Of a stretch of DNA of 64,000 nt, positions 25,550 to 36,482 are shown one piece after another. The position numbers and the translations under genes are program-made. The stretch lies in NCBI RefSeq assembly GCF_001421165.1, contig NZ_LMKB01000006.1, positions 321,075-385,074 on the forward strand, read 5' to 3'. The notes under the pieces are model-generated. The model was not told where the DNA came from. It ran no database searches and saw nothing but the letters and a program-made list of their open reading frames with translations. Source of the DNA: Frigoribacterium sp. Leaf8. Lineage in GTDB: Bacteria; Actinomycetota; Actinomycetes; Actinomycetales; Microbacteriaceae. Numbering within the stretch: position 1 is the first letter of the stretch; every line of letters starts with the position of its first letter.

Positions 25550-26742
25550 TCGCCAGCCCCCTCCGCCCCCTCGCCGTCGCCTCGGGCGTCGCCGCCCTCG
25601 CGCTGGCCCTGACCGGCTGCGTCGCGAACGCTCCCGCCGGCTCCTCCGCGGCCACCGCCGTGACCGTCGACGGCTCCGACGACACGTGTTCGCTCTCGAC
25701 CACCTCGGTCCCGAGCGGCCCCGTCACGTTCACCATGACGAACACCGGCAGCGACAACAGCGAGTTCGAACTGCTCGCCGACGACGGTCTCCGCATCATC
25801 AGCGAGAAGGAGAACATCGGCCCCGGCACGACGGGCTCGATGACGGTCTCGGTGCCGGCCGGCGACTACTACACCGCCTGCGTCCCGGGACTCGTCGGAG
25901 AAGGCGTCCGCGCCTCCTTCACGGTGACCGACTCGGGCGCGGCCGTCGAGGCGACGGGCAGCGAGAAGCAGCAGATCGACGCCGCGGCGACGGCGTACGT
26001 GGGCTACGTGAAGGACCAGACCGGGCAGCTCGTCACGGCGACCGACGAGTTCCTCGCCGCGTACACCGCCGGCGACGACGAGAAGGCCCGGTCGCTCTAC
26101 CCGTCGGCGCGGGCGCACTACGAGCGCATCGAGCCGGTGGCCGAGTCGTTCGGCGACCTCGACCCGAAGATCGACTTCCGCGAGGCCGACGTCGAAGCCG
26201 GCACCGAGTGGACCGGATGGCACCGCATCGAGAAGGACCTCTGGCAGCCCGCGGCGTCCGAGAACGGAGGCGCGGCGTACGTCCCCCTGACGGCCGACGA
26301 ACGTGCCCACTACGCCGGCCTGCTGACGAGCGACACGAAGGACCTCTACGACGAGGTCACCGCGGACGACTTCACGGTCGGGATCGACGCGATCGCCAAC
26401 GGCGCGGTCGGCCTGATGGACGAGGTGGCCACCGGCAAGATCACCGGCGAGGAAGAGATCTGGTCGCACACCGACCTCTACGACTTCCAGGGCAACCTCG
26501 AGGGCGCCCGGGTGGCGTTCGACGGCGTGCGCGACATCGTCGACCAGAAGGACCCCGAGCTGGCGACCTCCATCGACGACCGGCTGACGAAGGTCGAGAC
26601 GCTGCTCGCGGGGTACGGCAGCCTCGACACGGGGTACCCGTCGTACACCGACCTGACCGACGCCGACAAGAAGAAGCTGTCGGATGCCGTCAACGCCCTC
26701 AGCGAGCCGCTCAGCGAGCTCACCTCCGCGCTGGTCGCCTGA
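25546..26742 (+). CDS. efeO: EfeO iron-binding lipoprotein
   Basis: 398 residues. A lipoprotein signal ends in ALALTGC (Cys about 25). Residues about 35-130 form a cupredoxin-like domain (TCSLSTTSVPSGPVTFTMTN), and the rest is a peptidase M75/imelysin-like helical domain with the HxxE metal motif in TGWHRIEKDLW. EfeO delivers iron to EfeU from the outside of the membrane. It is coupled to efeU by overlap, and efeB follows two bases after the stop. Confidence 0.93.
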   Translation: MIASPLRPLAVASGVAALALALTGCVANAPAGSSAATAVTVDGSDDTCSLSTTSVPSGPVTFTMTNTGSDNSEFELLADDGLRIISEKENIGPGTTGSMTVSVPAGDYYTACVPGLVGEGVRASFTVTDSGAAVEATGSEKQQIDAAATAYVGYVKDQTGQLVTATDEFLAAYTAGDDEKARSLYPSARAHYERIEPVAESFGDLDPKIDFREADVEAGTEWTGWHRIEKDLWQPAASENGGAAYVPLTADERAHYAGLLTSDTKDLYDEVTADDFTVGIDAIANGAVGLMDEVATGKITGEEEIWSHTDLYDFQGNLEGARVAFDGVRDIVDQKDPELATSIDDRLTKVETLLAGYGSLDTGYPSYTDLTDADKKKLSDAVNALSEPLSELTSALVA

Positions 26743-26744
26743 CG

Positions 26745-28028
26745 GTGACGGAGGGAGGCGGCCTCTCGCGCCGCGGTCTGCTGGGACTCGTCGGGACGGG
26801 CGTCGGAGCCGGCGTCCTCGGCCTCGGGGTCGGAATCGGCACGGACCGAGCCGTGCAGGCCCACGCCGATGGGTCCTCCGGGGCCTCGCCGTCGTACCCG
26901 TTCTTCGGTCGGCACCAGTCGGGCATCGTCACCGCCGCGCAGGACCGCCTGCACTTCGCCTCGTTCGACGTCGCGGACGGGGTCTCCCGCGCCGAACTCG
27001 TCGAGCTGCTGAAGGACTGGAGCTACGCCGCGTCGAGGCTGACGGCCGGCCTCGACGTCAGCCCGACGGGCGCCACGGGCGGCAGCCCCCTGGCACCTCC
27101 GGACGACACGGGCGAGGCCACGGGTCTGCCCGCGGCCGGGCTGACCGTGACGATCGGGTTCGGTCCGTCGCTGTTCACCACGAGCGACGGCACCGACCGT
27201 TTTGGGCTCGCCTCGAAGCGGCCTCCGGCCCTCGTCGACCTGCCCCACTTCTCGGGCGACCAGCTCGTGGCGGCCGCGAGCGGCGGCGACCTGTGCGTAC
27301 AGGCCTGCAGCGACGACCCGCAGGTCGCGGTGCACGCGATCCGCAACCTCTCGCGGATCGCCTTCGGCCGCGCCTCCCTGCGGTGGTCGCAGCTGGGATT
27401 CGGTCGGACCTCGTCGACGACCCGTGGCCAGACGACGCCCCGCAACCTCTTCGGCTTCAAGGACGGCACGGCCAACGTCAAGGCCGAGGACGTCACCGCG
27501 GTGGAGGACGGCGTCTGGGCGACCGCGTCCGACGGCGCCGGGTGGATGAGCGGCGGCTCGTACCTCGTCGCGCGCAAGATCCGCATGACGATCGAGACGT
27601 GGGACCACGCCTCGCTGGCCGAGCAGCAGACGGTCGTGGGTCGGGACAAGGGCGAGGGGGCTCCGCTCTCGGGCGGCACCGAGTTCACGGCCCCCGACTT
27701 CGCCGCGTCCGCCCCGACCGGTGGCGGGCCGGCCATCGCACCCGACTCGCACGTCGCCCTGGCGCACCCCCAGAACAACGACGGGGCCACGCTGCTGCGC
27801 CGCGGCTACAACTTCGTCGACGGCAACGACGAACTCGGCCGCCTCAACGCCGGGCTGTTCTTCATCGCCTTCAACCGGGACCCGCGGCGGCAGTACGTGC
27901 CCATCCAGCAGGCGCTGTCGCGGAACGACCGGATGAACGAGTACGTGAAGCACGTCGGATCGGGCATCTTCGCCGTTCCACCGGGGGCGTCCCAGGACGG
28001 CTGGGTGGGCGAGACCCTCTTCGCCTGA
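26745..28028 (+). CDS. efeB: EfeB DyP-type haem peroxidase, Tat-exported
   Basis: 427 residues from a GTG two bases after efeO. The N-terminus LSRRGLLGLVGTGVGAGVLGLG is a twin-arginine signal. The dye-decolourising peroxidase core has the GFKDGTANV motif (catalytic Asp of GXXDG), LARKIRMTIETWDH-like VARKIRMTIETWDHAS, and DSHVALAHPQNN, with a His in the proximal-ligand region, then RRGYNFVDG and FIAFNRDPRRQYVPIQ. In EfeUOB it works outside the membrane, either oxidising Fe2+ or acting on haem. TatB, needed to export it, is also encoded in this window. Confidence 0.93.
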   Translation: MTEGGGLSRRGLLGLVGTGVGAGVLGLGVGIGTDRAVQAHADGSSGASPSYPFFGRHQSGIVTAAQDRLHFASFDVADGVSRAELVELLKDWSYAASRLTAGLDVSPTGATGGSPLAPPDDTGEATGLPAAGLTVTIGFGPSLFTTSDGTDRFGLASKRPPALVDLPHFSGDQLVAAASGGDLCVQACSDDPQVAVHAIRNLSRIAFGRASLRWSQLGFGRTSSTTRGQTTPRNLFGFKDGTANVKAEDVTAVEDGVWATASDGAGWMSGGSYLVARKIRMTIETWDHASLAEQQTVVGRDKGEGAPLSGGTEFTAPDFAASAPTGGGPAIAPDSHVALAHPQNNDGATLLRRGYNFVDGNDELGRLNAGLFFIAFNRDPRRQYVPIQQALSRNDRMNEYVKHVGSGIFAVPPGASQDGWVGETLFA

Positions 28029-28101
28029 CGCGACCGTCGGGCCCCGGGACTCGCCGAGACCCGCGGGACTCGCACAGTCCGTCGGGATGCGCCGCGGTCG
28101 C

Positions 28102-28611
28102 TCAGACGGACGTGACGACGTAGGTGGCGATCGCCCGGCCCTCGCTGTCGGTCGAGACGGTGAGCACGACGCGGTAAGCGGAACCCGTGAACGTGCCGAA
28201 GCCGCTCTCGGCGTCGGTGTCGACCCCGGAGGCCGTGAACCCGGCGGCCTCGAGCTGCTGTTGGGCGACGGTGAACTGGTCGGCACCCGAGACCGCGATC
28301 TGGGCCACCCAGCCGGTGCCGTCGGGACCGGCTCCCCCACCGCGGGTCGTCCCGGGGACGAGCGGGACCTCGGTCGGGAAACTCGCGGGCAGGGTGCCGT
28401 CGGTCGTGATGCCGGCACCGTTCAGCGCCTCCCCGGCGGCGTCCTCGACGGCCTTCTGCGCCGTGCCCTTGAGGCTCTCGATGCCGCTGTCGACCGCGCC
28501 ACCCACGATGTTGTCGACGGGCGAGCCCGCGCCGCAGGCGGTGAGGCCGGTCACGAGGCCGGCCGCCAGCGCGAGCGTGGCGGCGGAGCGGGCGAGGGTC
28601 GTCTTCTGCAT
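28102..28611 (-). CDS. lipoprotein of unknown function
   Basis: 169 residues. A lipobox GLTAC follows a hydrophobic signal (LALAAGLVTGLTAC). The mature part starts with an amphipathic helical stretch (NIVGGAVDSGIESLKGTAQKAVEDAAGEALNGAG) and goes on to a beta-rich domain (PTEVPLVPG; GWVAQIAVSG; VAQQQLEAAGFTASG; YRVVLTVSTD), like several actinobacterial lipoproteins annotated only as hypothetical. A GTG at 28617 is an alternative start. It is separated from typA by 127 bases. Confidence 0.75.
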   Translation of the reverse strand: MQKTTLARSAATLALAAGLVTGLTACGAGSPVDNIVGGAVDSGIESLKGTAQKAVEDAAGEALNGAGITTDGTLPASFPTEVPLVPGTTRGGGAGPDGTGWVAQIAVSGADQFTVAQQQLEAAGFTASGVDTDAESGFGTFTGSAYRVVLTVSTDSEGRAIATYVVTSV

Positions 28612-28738
28612 CAGCACCCCGCGAGGCTAACCGCGGTCGCTGAGGGCGGGCGTGGAACGTGCCGACGATGCACGAAGGAGGCGGCCCGCAGTGGTGCGGA
28701 CCGCCTCCTCGATGGGTGGTGCGGTGGAGCGGTGCTGC

Positions 28739-30649
<1,911 letters not shown>

Positions 30650-30727
30650 GGATGTATTCCTTACGAGAAGAGAGAGGGGGAAGTGGTCGGGTCGGAGCCC
30701 GGCGGGAACAGTCTACGGCACGTGGTA

Positions 30728-30772
30728 AAGGGGCCCCTCCGCCGTGCTCTCGGCACGGCGGAGGGGCCCCTT
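30728..30772. terminator. strong terminator between the Opp operon and typA
   Basis: A perfect 19-bp stem (AAGGGGCCCCTCCGCCGTG with its complement) and a 7-base loop. It ends the minus-strand transcript from the Opp ATPase gene just before the typA promoter. Confidence 0.9.
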
Positions 30773-30779
30773 CGACACC

Positions 30780-30789
30780 AGGAGGCGCG
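30780..30789 (+). repeat. dispersed AGGAGGCGCG repeat, copy 11
   Basis: Exact core, full form CAGGAGGCGCGGGTCGA. It is 6 bases beyond the stop of the Opp ATPase gene on the minus strand. Confidence 0.85.
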
Positions 30790-30795
30790 GGTCGA

Positions 30796-32553
30796 CTACC
30801 GGCCGAACTCGAAGCTCGCGCCGGGGATCGCCTCGAGCAGTTCACGCGTGTACTGCTTCGTGGGGTTGGCGAAGATCTCGTCCGTGGTGCCGGCCTCGAC
30901 GACGCGACCCTTCTGCATGACGCTGACGTTGTCCGCGATGAGGCGGACGACGGCGAGGTCGTGCGTGATGAAGAGGTAGGTCAGCCCGAGTTCGGTCTGC
31001 AGGTCGGTGAGCAGGTCGAGGATCTGCCCCTGGACGAGGACGTCCAGTGCCGAGACCGCCTCGTCGAGGACGATGACGTCGGGCTTGAGGGCGAGCGCCC
31101 GAGCGACGGCGATGCGCTGGCGCTGACCACCGGAGAGCTCGTTCGGGTACCGGTTGACCGTCGACGCGGGCAGGGACACCTGGTCGAGCAACTCGCGGAC
31201 GCGGGCTTGACGGCTGGCCCGGTCGCCGATGCCGTGCGTGACGAGCGGTTCGGCGATGGTGTTGCCCACGCTGTACATCGGGTCGAGCGAACCGTAGGGG
31301 TCCTGGAAGACCGGCTGGACGCGACGACGGAAGTCGAAGAGCTCGCGGCCCTTCAGCGCCCCGACGCTCTGGCCGCCGACCGCGACGGTGCCCGAGGTGA
31401 TCGACTCGAGCTGGAGCACGAGCTTGGCCACGGTCGACTTGCCCGAACCGGACTCGCCCACGAGTGCCATCGTCGTGCCCCGCGGGATCGAGAAGGACAC
31501 GTCGTCGACGGCCCGGAGTTCGGTCGTCTTGAAGCCGCCCTGGCGGATCTTGTAGACCTTGGACAGGTTCGTCACCGAGATGTACTCGGAGTCCTTCTTG
31601 CCGGCCTCCTCGCGCTGACGGGCGCGAGCGATGAGCTCGGCGTCGTCGGCGCCTTCGTCGGAGATCGCGAGCCCGTGGGAGTGCGTGGGTGCGATGCTCG
31701 ACTGGATGCGCTGGCTGGCCAGCGAAGGAGCGGCGGCGACGAGTCGCTGCGTGTAGGGGTGCTGAGGATTGGCGAGGATCTCTTTGGACGGCCCCGACTC
31801 GACGACGCGACCCTTGTACATGACGACGAGCTTCTCGGCCCGTTCGGCGGCGAGGCCGAGGTCGTGCGTGATGAAGAGCACCGAGGTGCCGTAGTCGCGG
31901 GTCAGGGTCTCGAGGTGGTCGAGGATGCGGCGCTGGACGGTCACGTCGAGGGCCGAGGTGGGCTCGTCGGCGATCAGGAGCTTGGGCCGCGACGACAGGC
32001 CGATGCCGATCAGCACACGCTGGCGCATGCCGCCCGAGAACTGGTGGGGGAACTGCTTGAGGCGCTCGCCCGCGTCGTTGAGCCCGGCCTCCTTCAGGAC
32101 GTCGATGGCTCGCTGGCGCACGGCCTGCTTGCCGGTCGCGACGCCGTTCGCCCGGATGGCCTCCTCGACCTGGAAGCCGATGCTCCAGACGGGGTTGAGG
32201 TTCGACATGGGGTCCTGCGGCACGTAGCCGATGTCGCGACCACGGATGGCCTGCATCTCGGACGCGCTGACCTTCGTGAGGTCCTTGCCCTCGAAGAGGA
32301 TCTGGCCGCCGGTGACCTCTCCCGTGCCGGGCAGCAGGTCGATGATCGACGTGGCGGTCGTCGACTTGCCCGAGCCGGACTCGCCCACGATCGCGAGGCT
32401 CTCGCCCTGGCGGATCGTCAGGTCGACCCCGCGCACGGCGTCGACGTACCCGGCCTGCGTCTTGAAGCCGATCTTCAGGCCCTTGATCTCGAGCAGGGGC
32501 GTCGAGGACGACGCGGTGCCCGCCGTCTCGGGTCGGGTTGAGGTGTCGGTCAT
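30796..32553 (-). CDS. peptide ABC transporter, fused double ATPase (OppD-OppF type)
   Basis: 585 residues carrying two complete ABC ATPase domains. The first has Walker A GESGSGKST (57-65), LSGGMRQR-like QFSGGMRQRVLIG and LIADEPTSALD; the second has GESGSGKST, a signature ELSGGQRQRIAVARAL and VIVLDEAVSALD. The wording, and the Asp/Val/Gln pattern after each Walker A, belong to the DppD/DppF-OppD/OppF families. A single chain supplies both ATPases. Its start overlaps the upstream permease stop (ATGA). A terminator follows. Confidence 0.93.
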   Translation of the reverse strand: MTDTSTRPETAGTASSSTPLLEIKGLKIGFKTQAGYVDAVRGVDLTIRQGESLAIVGESGSGKSTTATSIIDLLPGTGEVTGGQILFEGKDLTKVSASEMQAIRGRDIGYVPQDPMSNLNPVWSIGFQVEEAIRANGVATGKQAVRQRAIDVLKEAGLNDAGERLKQFPHQFSGGMRQRVLIGIGLSSRPKLLIADEPTSALDVTVQRRILDHLETLTRDYGTSVLFITHDLGLAAERAEKLVVMYKGRVVESGPSKEILANPQHPYTQRLVAAAPSLASQRIQSSIAPTHSHGLAISDEGADDAELIARARQREEAGKKDSEYISVTNLSKVYKIRQGGFKTTELRAVDDVSFSIPRGTTMALVGESGSGKSTVAKLVLQLESITSGTVAVGGQSVGALKGRELFDFRRRVQPVFQDPYGSLDPMYSVGNTIAEPLVTHGIGDRASRQARVRELLDQVSLPASTVNRYPNELSGGQRQRIAVARALALKPDVIVLDEAVSALDVLVQGQILDLLTDLQTELGLTYLFITHDLAVVRLIADNVSVMQKGRVVEAGTTDEIFANPTKQYTRELLEAIPGASFEFGR

Positions 32554-33503
32554 CGACGTGCCCTCGCCTTCGGGTCGAGGGCGTCGCGCACGACGTCGCC
32601 CATGAGGAGGAACGACAGCACCGTCACGGACAACGCCGCTGCGGGCCAGAAGAGGGGCATCGGCGCGACGCGGAGCGAGTTGCGTGCGGCGTTGATGTCG
32701 TTGCCCCAGGACATGGTGCTCGGCGGCAGCCCGATGCCGAGGAACGACAGCGTCGCCTCGGCCACGATGAACGTGCCGAGTGAGACGGTCGCCACGACGA
32801 TGACCGGGGTGATGGCGTTCGGCACGACGTGTCGGACCAGGATGCGGAAGCGGGACACGCCGAGCGCCGCGGAGGCCGTGACGTAGTCGGCGGCCCGGGC
32901 GCTGAGGACCGAACCACGCATGACGCGCGCGATCTGGGGCCAGGCGAACACCGACAGCACGAGGGCCACGGTGAGGGGCGTCCTGGTCGGCAGGATGGAC
33001 ATCAACACGATGGCACCGAGGACGGTGGGGATCGCGAAGAAGATGTCGCCCAGGCGCGAGACGATCGCGTCGAGCCATCCGCCGTAGAACCCGGCGAGCG
33101 ACCCGATGACGATGCCGACGATCGTGACGATGATCGTCGCCAGCAGTCCGACGGTCAACGAGGCACGGGTGCCCCAGACGATGCGGGCGAACACGTCCGT
33201 TCCCTGGAAGGTGAAACCGAGCAGGTGACCGGCCGACGGGCCCTCGTTGCTGCGGGGCAGGTCGGCGGCCGTCGGCGAGACGCTGGTGAACAGCCCGGGG
33301 AAGAGCGCCACCATGATGACGACGACGATGAGGAACGCCGCGATCCAGAACGTCGGGCGACGCTTCATGGCGTCCCACGCGTCGTTCCAGCTGCTGCGGG
33401 GCTTCTCGGACTCGTCGATCGCGTCGACGGCCTTGACGGGCGTCTCGTCGAGATCGGCGACGAAGTGGTCGGCGGACAACGCCGACGAGTCGTTACTTGG
33501 CAT
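32550..33503 (-). CDS. peptide ABC transporter permease (OppC/DppC type)
   Basis: 317 residues. A hydrophilic N-terminus with a WNDAWDAMKRRPTFW-type segment leads to six helices and the binding-protein-dependent transport signature (AADYVTASAALGVSRFRILVRHVVPNAITPVIV). DppC/OppC proteins form half of the membrane channel. It overlaps the next permease by 11 bases and the ATPase by 4. Confidence 0.93.
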   Translation of the reverse strand: MPSNDSSALSADHFVADLDETPVKAVDAIDESEKPRSSWNDAWDAMKRRPTFWIAAFLIVVVIMVALFPGLFTSVSPTAADLPRSNEGPSAGHLLGFTFQGTDVFARIVWGTRASLTVGLLATIIVTIVGIVIGSLAGFYGGWLDAIVSRLGDIFFAIPTVLGAIVLMSILPTRTPLTVALVLSVFAWPQIARVMRGSVLSARAADYVTASAALGVSRFRILVRHVVPNAITPVIVVATVSLGTFIVAEATLSFLGIGLPPSTMSWGNDINAARNSLRVAPMPLFWPAAALSVTVLSFLLMGDVVRDALDPKARARR

Positions 33504-34422
33504 AGCGGATCCTCGGGTCGAGAAGGGCGTACAGCAGGTCGACGAGGAGGTTGGCGATCATGAAGATGATCACCATCACGGCGACGAACGAGACGACGGT
33601 GGGGCCCTCGCCGAGCGTGATCGCCCGGTAGACGGTTCCGCCGACGCCCTGGATGTTGAAGATTCCCTCGGTGACGATGGCACCGACCATCAGCGAACCG
33701 ATGTCGACGCCGAGGTAGGTGACCACGGGGACGAGCGAGTTGCGCAGGATGTGCACCGTGACGACGCGGCCACGGGTGAGGCCCTTCGCCGACGCGGTGC
33801 GCACGAAGTCCGCGCTCGAGTTCTCGGACACGGAGGCGCGGGTCAGGCGGACGATGTACGCGAACGACACCGAGGCGAGCACGATGGCCGGCAGGACGAG
33901 TTCGTCCCAGGGCGCCTGCGAGCTGACCGTCGTGCGGAACAGGCCGAGCTGGATGCCGAAGACGTACTGCAGCAGGAAGCCGATGACGAACGTCGGCACC
34001 GAGATGAGCAGCAGGCTGACGACGAGGGCGCTCGTGTCGAAGAGCTTGCCCTTGCGGAGCCCGGCGATCAGGCCCACGACGATGCCGGCGACGGCCTCGA
34101 AGAGCAGGGCGAGCATCGCGAGCCGGAACGTGATCGGGAACGCGCGGATCAGCTCGTCGACCACGGGGCGCCCGGAGAAGGTCGTGCCGAGGTCGCCGGT
34201 GAACAGGCCGCCGATGTACAGCAGGTACTGCACGATGAACGGTTGGTCGAGGTTGTACTCGGCGCGGATGGCCTCGATGACGGCCGGCGACGGGGTCTTG
34301 TCGCCGAACAGCGCCGCCACGGGGTCACCGGGCAGCGCGAAGACCATGAAGTAGATGAGGAACGTCGCCCCGAAGAAGACGGGGATCAGTTGGAGGAGCC
34401 GGCGTCCGGTGTACCAGAGCAT
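33493..34422 (-). CDS. peptide ABC transporter permease (OppB/DppB type)
   Basis: 309 residues starting MLWYTGRRLLQLIPVFFGATF, with the conserved IYFMVFALPGDPVAALFGDK and PFIVQYLLYIGGLFTGDLGTTFSGRPV, then the EAA-like loop (RTASAKGLTRGRVVTVHILRNSLVPVVTYLG). It pairs with the OppC-type permease. The long upstream frame extension is not used because a start at MLWYT fits the family. Confidence 0.92.
   Translation of the reverse strand: MLWYTGRRLLQLIPVFFGATFLIYFMVFALPGDPVAALFGDKTPSPAVIEAIRAEYNLDQPFIVQYLLYIGGLFTGDLGTTFSGRPVVDELIRAFPITFRLAMLALLFEAVAGIVVGLIAGLRKGKLFDTSALVVSLLLISVPTFVIGFLLQYVFGIQLGLFRTTVSSQAPWDELVLPAIVLASVSFAYIVRLTRASVSENSSADFVRTASAKGLTRGRVVTVHILRNSLVPVVTYLGVDIGSLMVGAIVTEGIFNIQGVGGTVYRAITLGEGPTVVSFVAVMVIIFMIANLLVDLLYALLDPRIRYAK
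33831..33840 (+). repeat. dispersed repeat, copy 12 (9 of 10)
   Basis: CGGAGGCGCGGGTCA within the OppB-type permease, read on the minus strand as LTRASVS. Confidence 0.65.
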
Positions 34423-34496
34423 CAGGCTTCCTCGGACGTCTGCGCGTGCATCGTTATCGCAATCGTGTGGAGGGAGAGGTGGGTGGGCCCGCCGAA

Positions 34497-34530
34497 GGGG
34501 TCCGGACAGTGCGAACACTGCCCGGACCCC
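34497..34530. terminator. internal terminator between the Opp binding protein and permease genes
   Basis: GGGGTCCGG pairs with CCGGACCCC (plus inner CAGTG/CACTG) in the 149-base gap downstream of the binding-protein gene. It would leave the binding protein expressed above the permeases, as is common in ABC operons. Confidence 0.75.
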
Positions 34531-34571
34531 GTCGAGCGTCGGTCGAGCGCGTGAGCGACGACCTTACTTGG

Positions 34572-36194
34572 TTACTTGGTGATGTTCTCGTAGATCGGCA
34601 CGGAGTCCCAGCCGTACTCGACGTTGCTCACCGTGTCGGCCCAGACGCCGTTGACGTTCGCGTACCACAGCGGGATGATCGGCAGGTCCTTGAGCAGGAC
34701 CTCCTGGGCCTTCTGGTACGAGGCGTTCGCGTCGTCCACGTCGCTCGCGGCGCTGCCCTCGGCGAGCAGGTCGTCGAACTCGGGGTTCGAGTACTTGCCG
34801 TCGTTCGAGCTGCCGTCGGTGGCCATCGTCGGGTACAGGAAGTTGTACAGCGACGGGTAGTCGGCCTGCCAACCCGAACGGAAGGCGCCGGTCATGGCAC
34901 CACCCGAGGCGTCGGTGCGGAACTCGGCGAAGGTCGGGTAGGGCTTGCCCTCGGCCTTGATGCCCAGCGTCTTCGAGATGTTCGCGGTGACCGCGTCCAC
35001 CCACTCCTGGTGTCCACCGTCGGAGTTGTAGCCGATGGTGAACGTGGTGTCGCCGTAGGGCGAGATCGCGTCGGCCTGGTCCCAGAGGTCCTTGGCCTTG
35101 TCGGCGTCGAACGAGAGGACGCTCTCACCCTCGAGCTCGTCGGTGTAACCGGGGATGACGGGCGAGGTGAAGTCCTTGGCCGGCGTCCGCGTGCCCTGGA
35201 AGATGACCTTCGTGACGTCGTCGCGGTTGATGGACATCGAGATGGCCTGACGACGCAGGTCGCCCTCTTCGTCGTCACCGAAGTGAGCGAGGTACTGCGG
35301 GATCGTCATGCCCTGGAAGACCGCGGCGGGCTGGTTGACGTTCGTGTCGGGGAAGTCGCTCTGGTACGTCTGGAACGCCGCCGGGCCGATCTGGTCGAGC
35401 ACGTCGAGGTTGCCACCCTGCACGTCGGCGTAGGCCGAGTCGAGCGAGGTGTAGAAGTTGATGTCGAGCCCGCCGTTCTTCGGCTTGCGGTTGCCGTCGT
35501 AGTCGGGGTTCGTCTTGAGCTTGATGCCCTGGTTGTGCGTCCAGGCGCCTTCACCGTCGAGCATGTACGGGCCGTTGCCGACCGGGTTCTCGCCGAACGC
35601 GGCGGGGTCGGCGTAGAACGACTCGGGCAGCGGCGAGTAGGCCGAGTAGCCGAGGCGCAGCGGGAAGTCGGCCTCGGGGGTGTTGAGCGTCACCGTGAAC
35701 TCGGTCGGGCTCTCGACGGTGAGGTCGAGGTCGCTCTGCTCGGTGTCGCTGTAGCCCTTGAAGTTCTCGAAGAACGAGCTGCCGGACGAGTTCGCGACGT
35801 TGTCGAAGCTCGCCGCCCAGTTCCAGGCCTTCGTGAACGACTCGCTCGTGACGTCGGTGCCGTCGGTGAACTTCCAGCCGTCCTTGAGCGTGACGGTCCA
35901 CACGGTGGCGTCGTCGCTCTCGATGCTGTCGGCCACCTCGTTCTTGGTGGTGCCGTCGGCGTTGTAGCTGACGAGACCGGCGAAGATCGAGGTGACGATG
36001 CGGCCACCACCGGTCTCGGTGGTGTTCGACGGGACGAGCGGGTTCTCGGGCTCGGTGCCGTTCGTCTTGATGATCGCGGTAGCGTCACCGGACGACGTGT
36101 CGTCGTCCCCGCTGCCGCTGGCGCAACCGGTGAGGACGAGTGCTGCCGTCCCCACGACGGCGACGGCCGACAGGCCCATGCGCGTCTTCTTCAA
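34572..36194 (-). CDS. peptide ABC transporter substrate-binding lipoprotein
   Basis: 540 residues with a TTG start (MKKTRMGLSAVAVVG), chosen because AGGAGG lies 4 bases before it. The lipobox LVLTGC (Cys near 24) is followed by an SBP family 5 domain: LVPSNTTETGGGRIV, WKFTDGTDVTSESFTKAWNWA, FPLRLGYSAYSPLPESFY and DPAAFGENPVGNGPYML. This family binds oligopeptides, or nickel, or sugars. The position beside typA is that of LpqW in mycobacteria, but LpqW acts in lipoglycan control, and with permeases and ATPases attached here transport is the better reading. Confidence 0.92.
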   Translation of the reverse strand: MKKTRMGLSAVAVVGTAALVLTGCASGSGDDDTSSGDATAIIKTNGTEPENPLVPSNTTETGGGRIVTSIFAGLVSYNADGTTKNEVADSIESDDATVWTVTLKDGWKFTDGTDVTSESFTKAWNWAASFDNVANSSGSSFFENFKGYSDTEQSDLDLTVESPTEFTVTLNTPEADFPLRLGYSAYSPLPESFYADPAAFGENPVGNGPYMLDGEGAWTHNQGIKLKTNPDYDGNRKPKNGGLDINFYTSLDSAYADVQGGNLDVLDQIGPAAFQTYQSDFPDTNVNQPAAVFQGMTIPQYLAHFGDDEEGDLRRQAISMSINRDDVTKVIFQGTRTPAKDFTSPVIPGYTDELEGESVLSFDADKAKDLWDQADAISPYGDTTFTIGYNSDGGHQEWVDAVTANISKTLGIKAEGKPYPTFAEFRTDASGGAMTGAFRSGWQADYPSLYNFLYPTMATDGSSNDGKYSNPEFDDLLAEGSAASDVDDANASYQKAQEVLLKDLPIIPLWYANVNGVWADTVSNVEYGWDSVPIYENITK

Positions 36195-36434
36195 TGTTCC
36201 TCCTGATGCGGGAAAGGACGCAGCACTGTGCCCAGGGGCCGTGCCGCGTTGGATGGTGTGAGCCTAGGCACCCCGTTCGGGCATCACCAAACCCCGACGT
36301 CAACGGTTACACGACGGAAACCAACTCGCCGGATCGTTGCGTCGGCACCCGGTTCGTTGCGTGTGGGGCCTGAAGTTCGCATGAATCGGCTGCGAGAAAT
36401 CCGCCACCTGGCAGGTATTGTTCTCCGCCACGGC

Positions 36435-36444
36435 AGGAGGCGCG
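36435..36444 (+). repeat. dispersed AGGAGGCGCG repeat, copy 13
   Basis: Exact core in the full form GCAGGAGGCGCGGGTCGG, intergenic, 39 bases before the CPBP protease start. Confidence 0.85.
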
Positions 36445-36469
36445 GGTCGGCCCACCCACGCCGGTCCCG

Positions 36470-36475
36470 TACGAT
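36470..36475 (+). promoter_or_regulatory. -10 element (TACGAT) of the CPBP protease gene
   Basis: A TAnnnT hexamer 7 bases before the GTG at 36483; a leaderless arrangement. Confidence 0.5.
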
Positions 36476-36482
36476 CGCCCCC

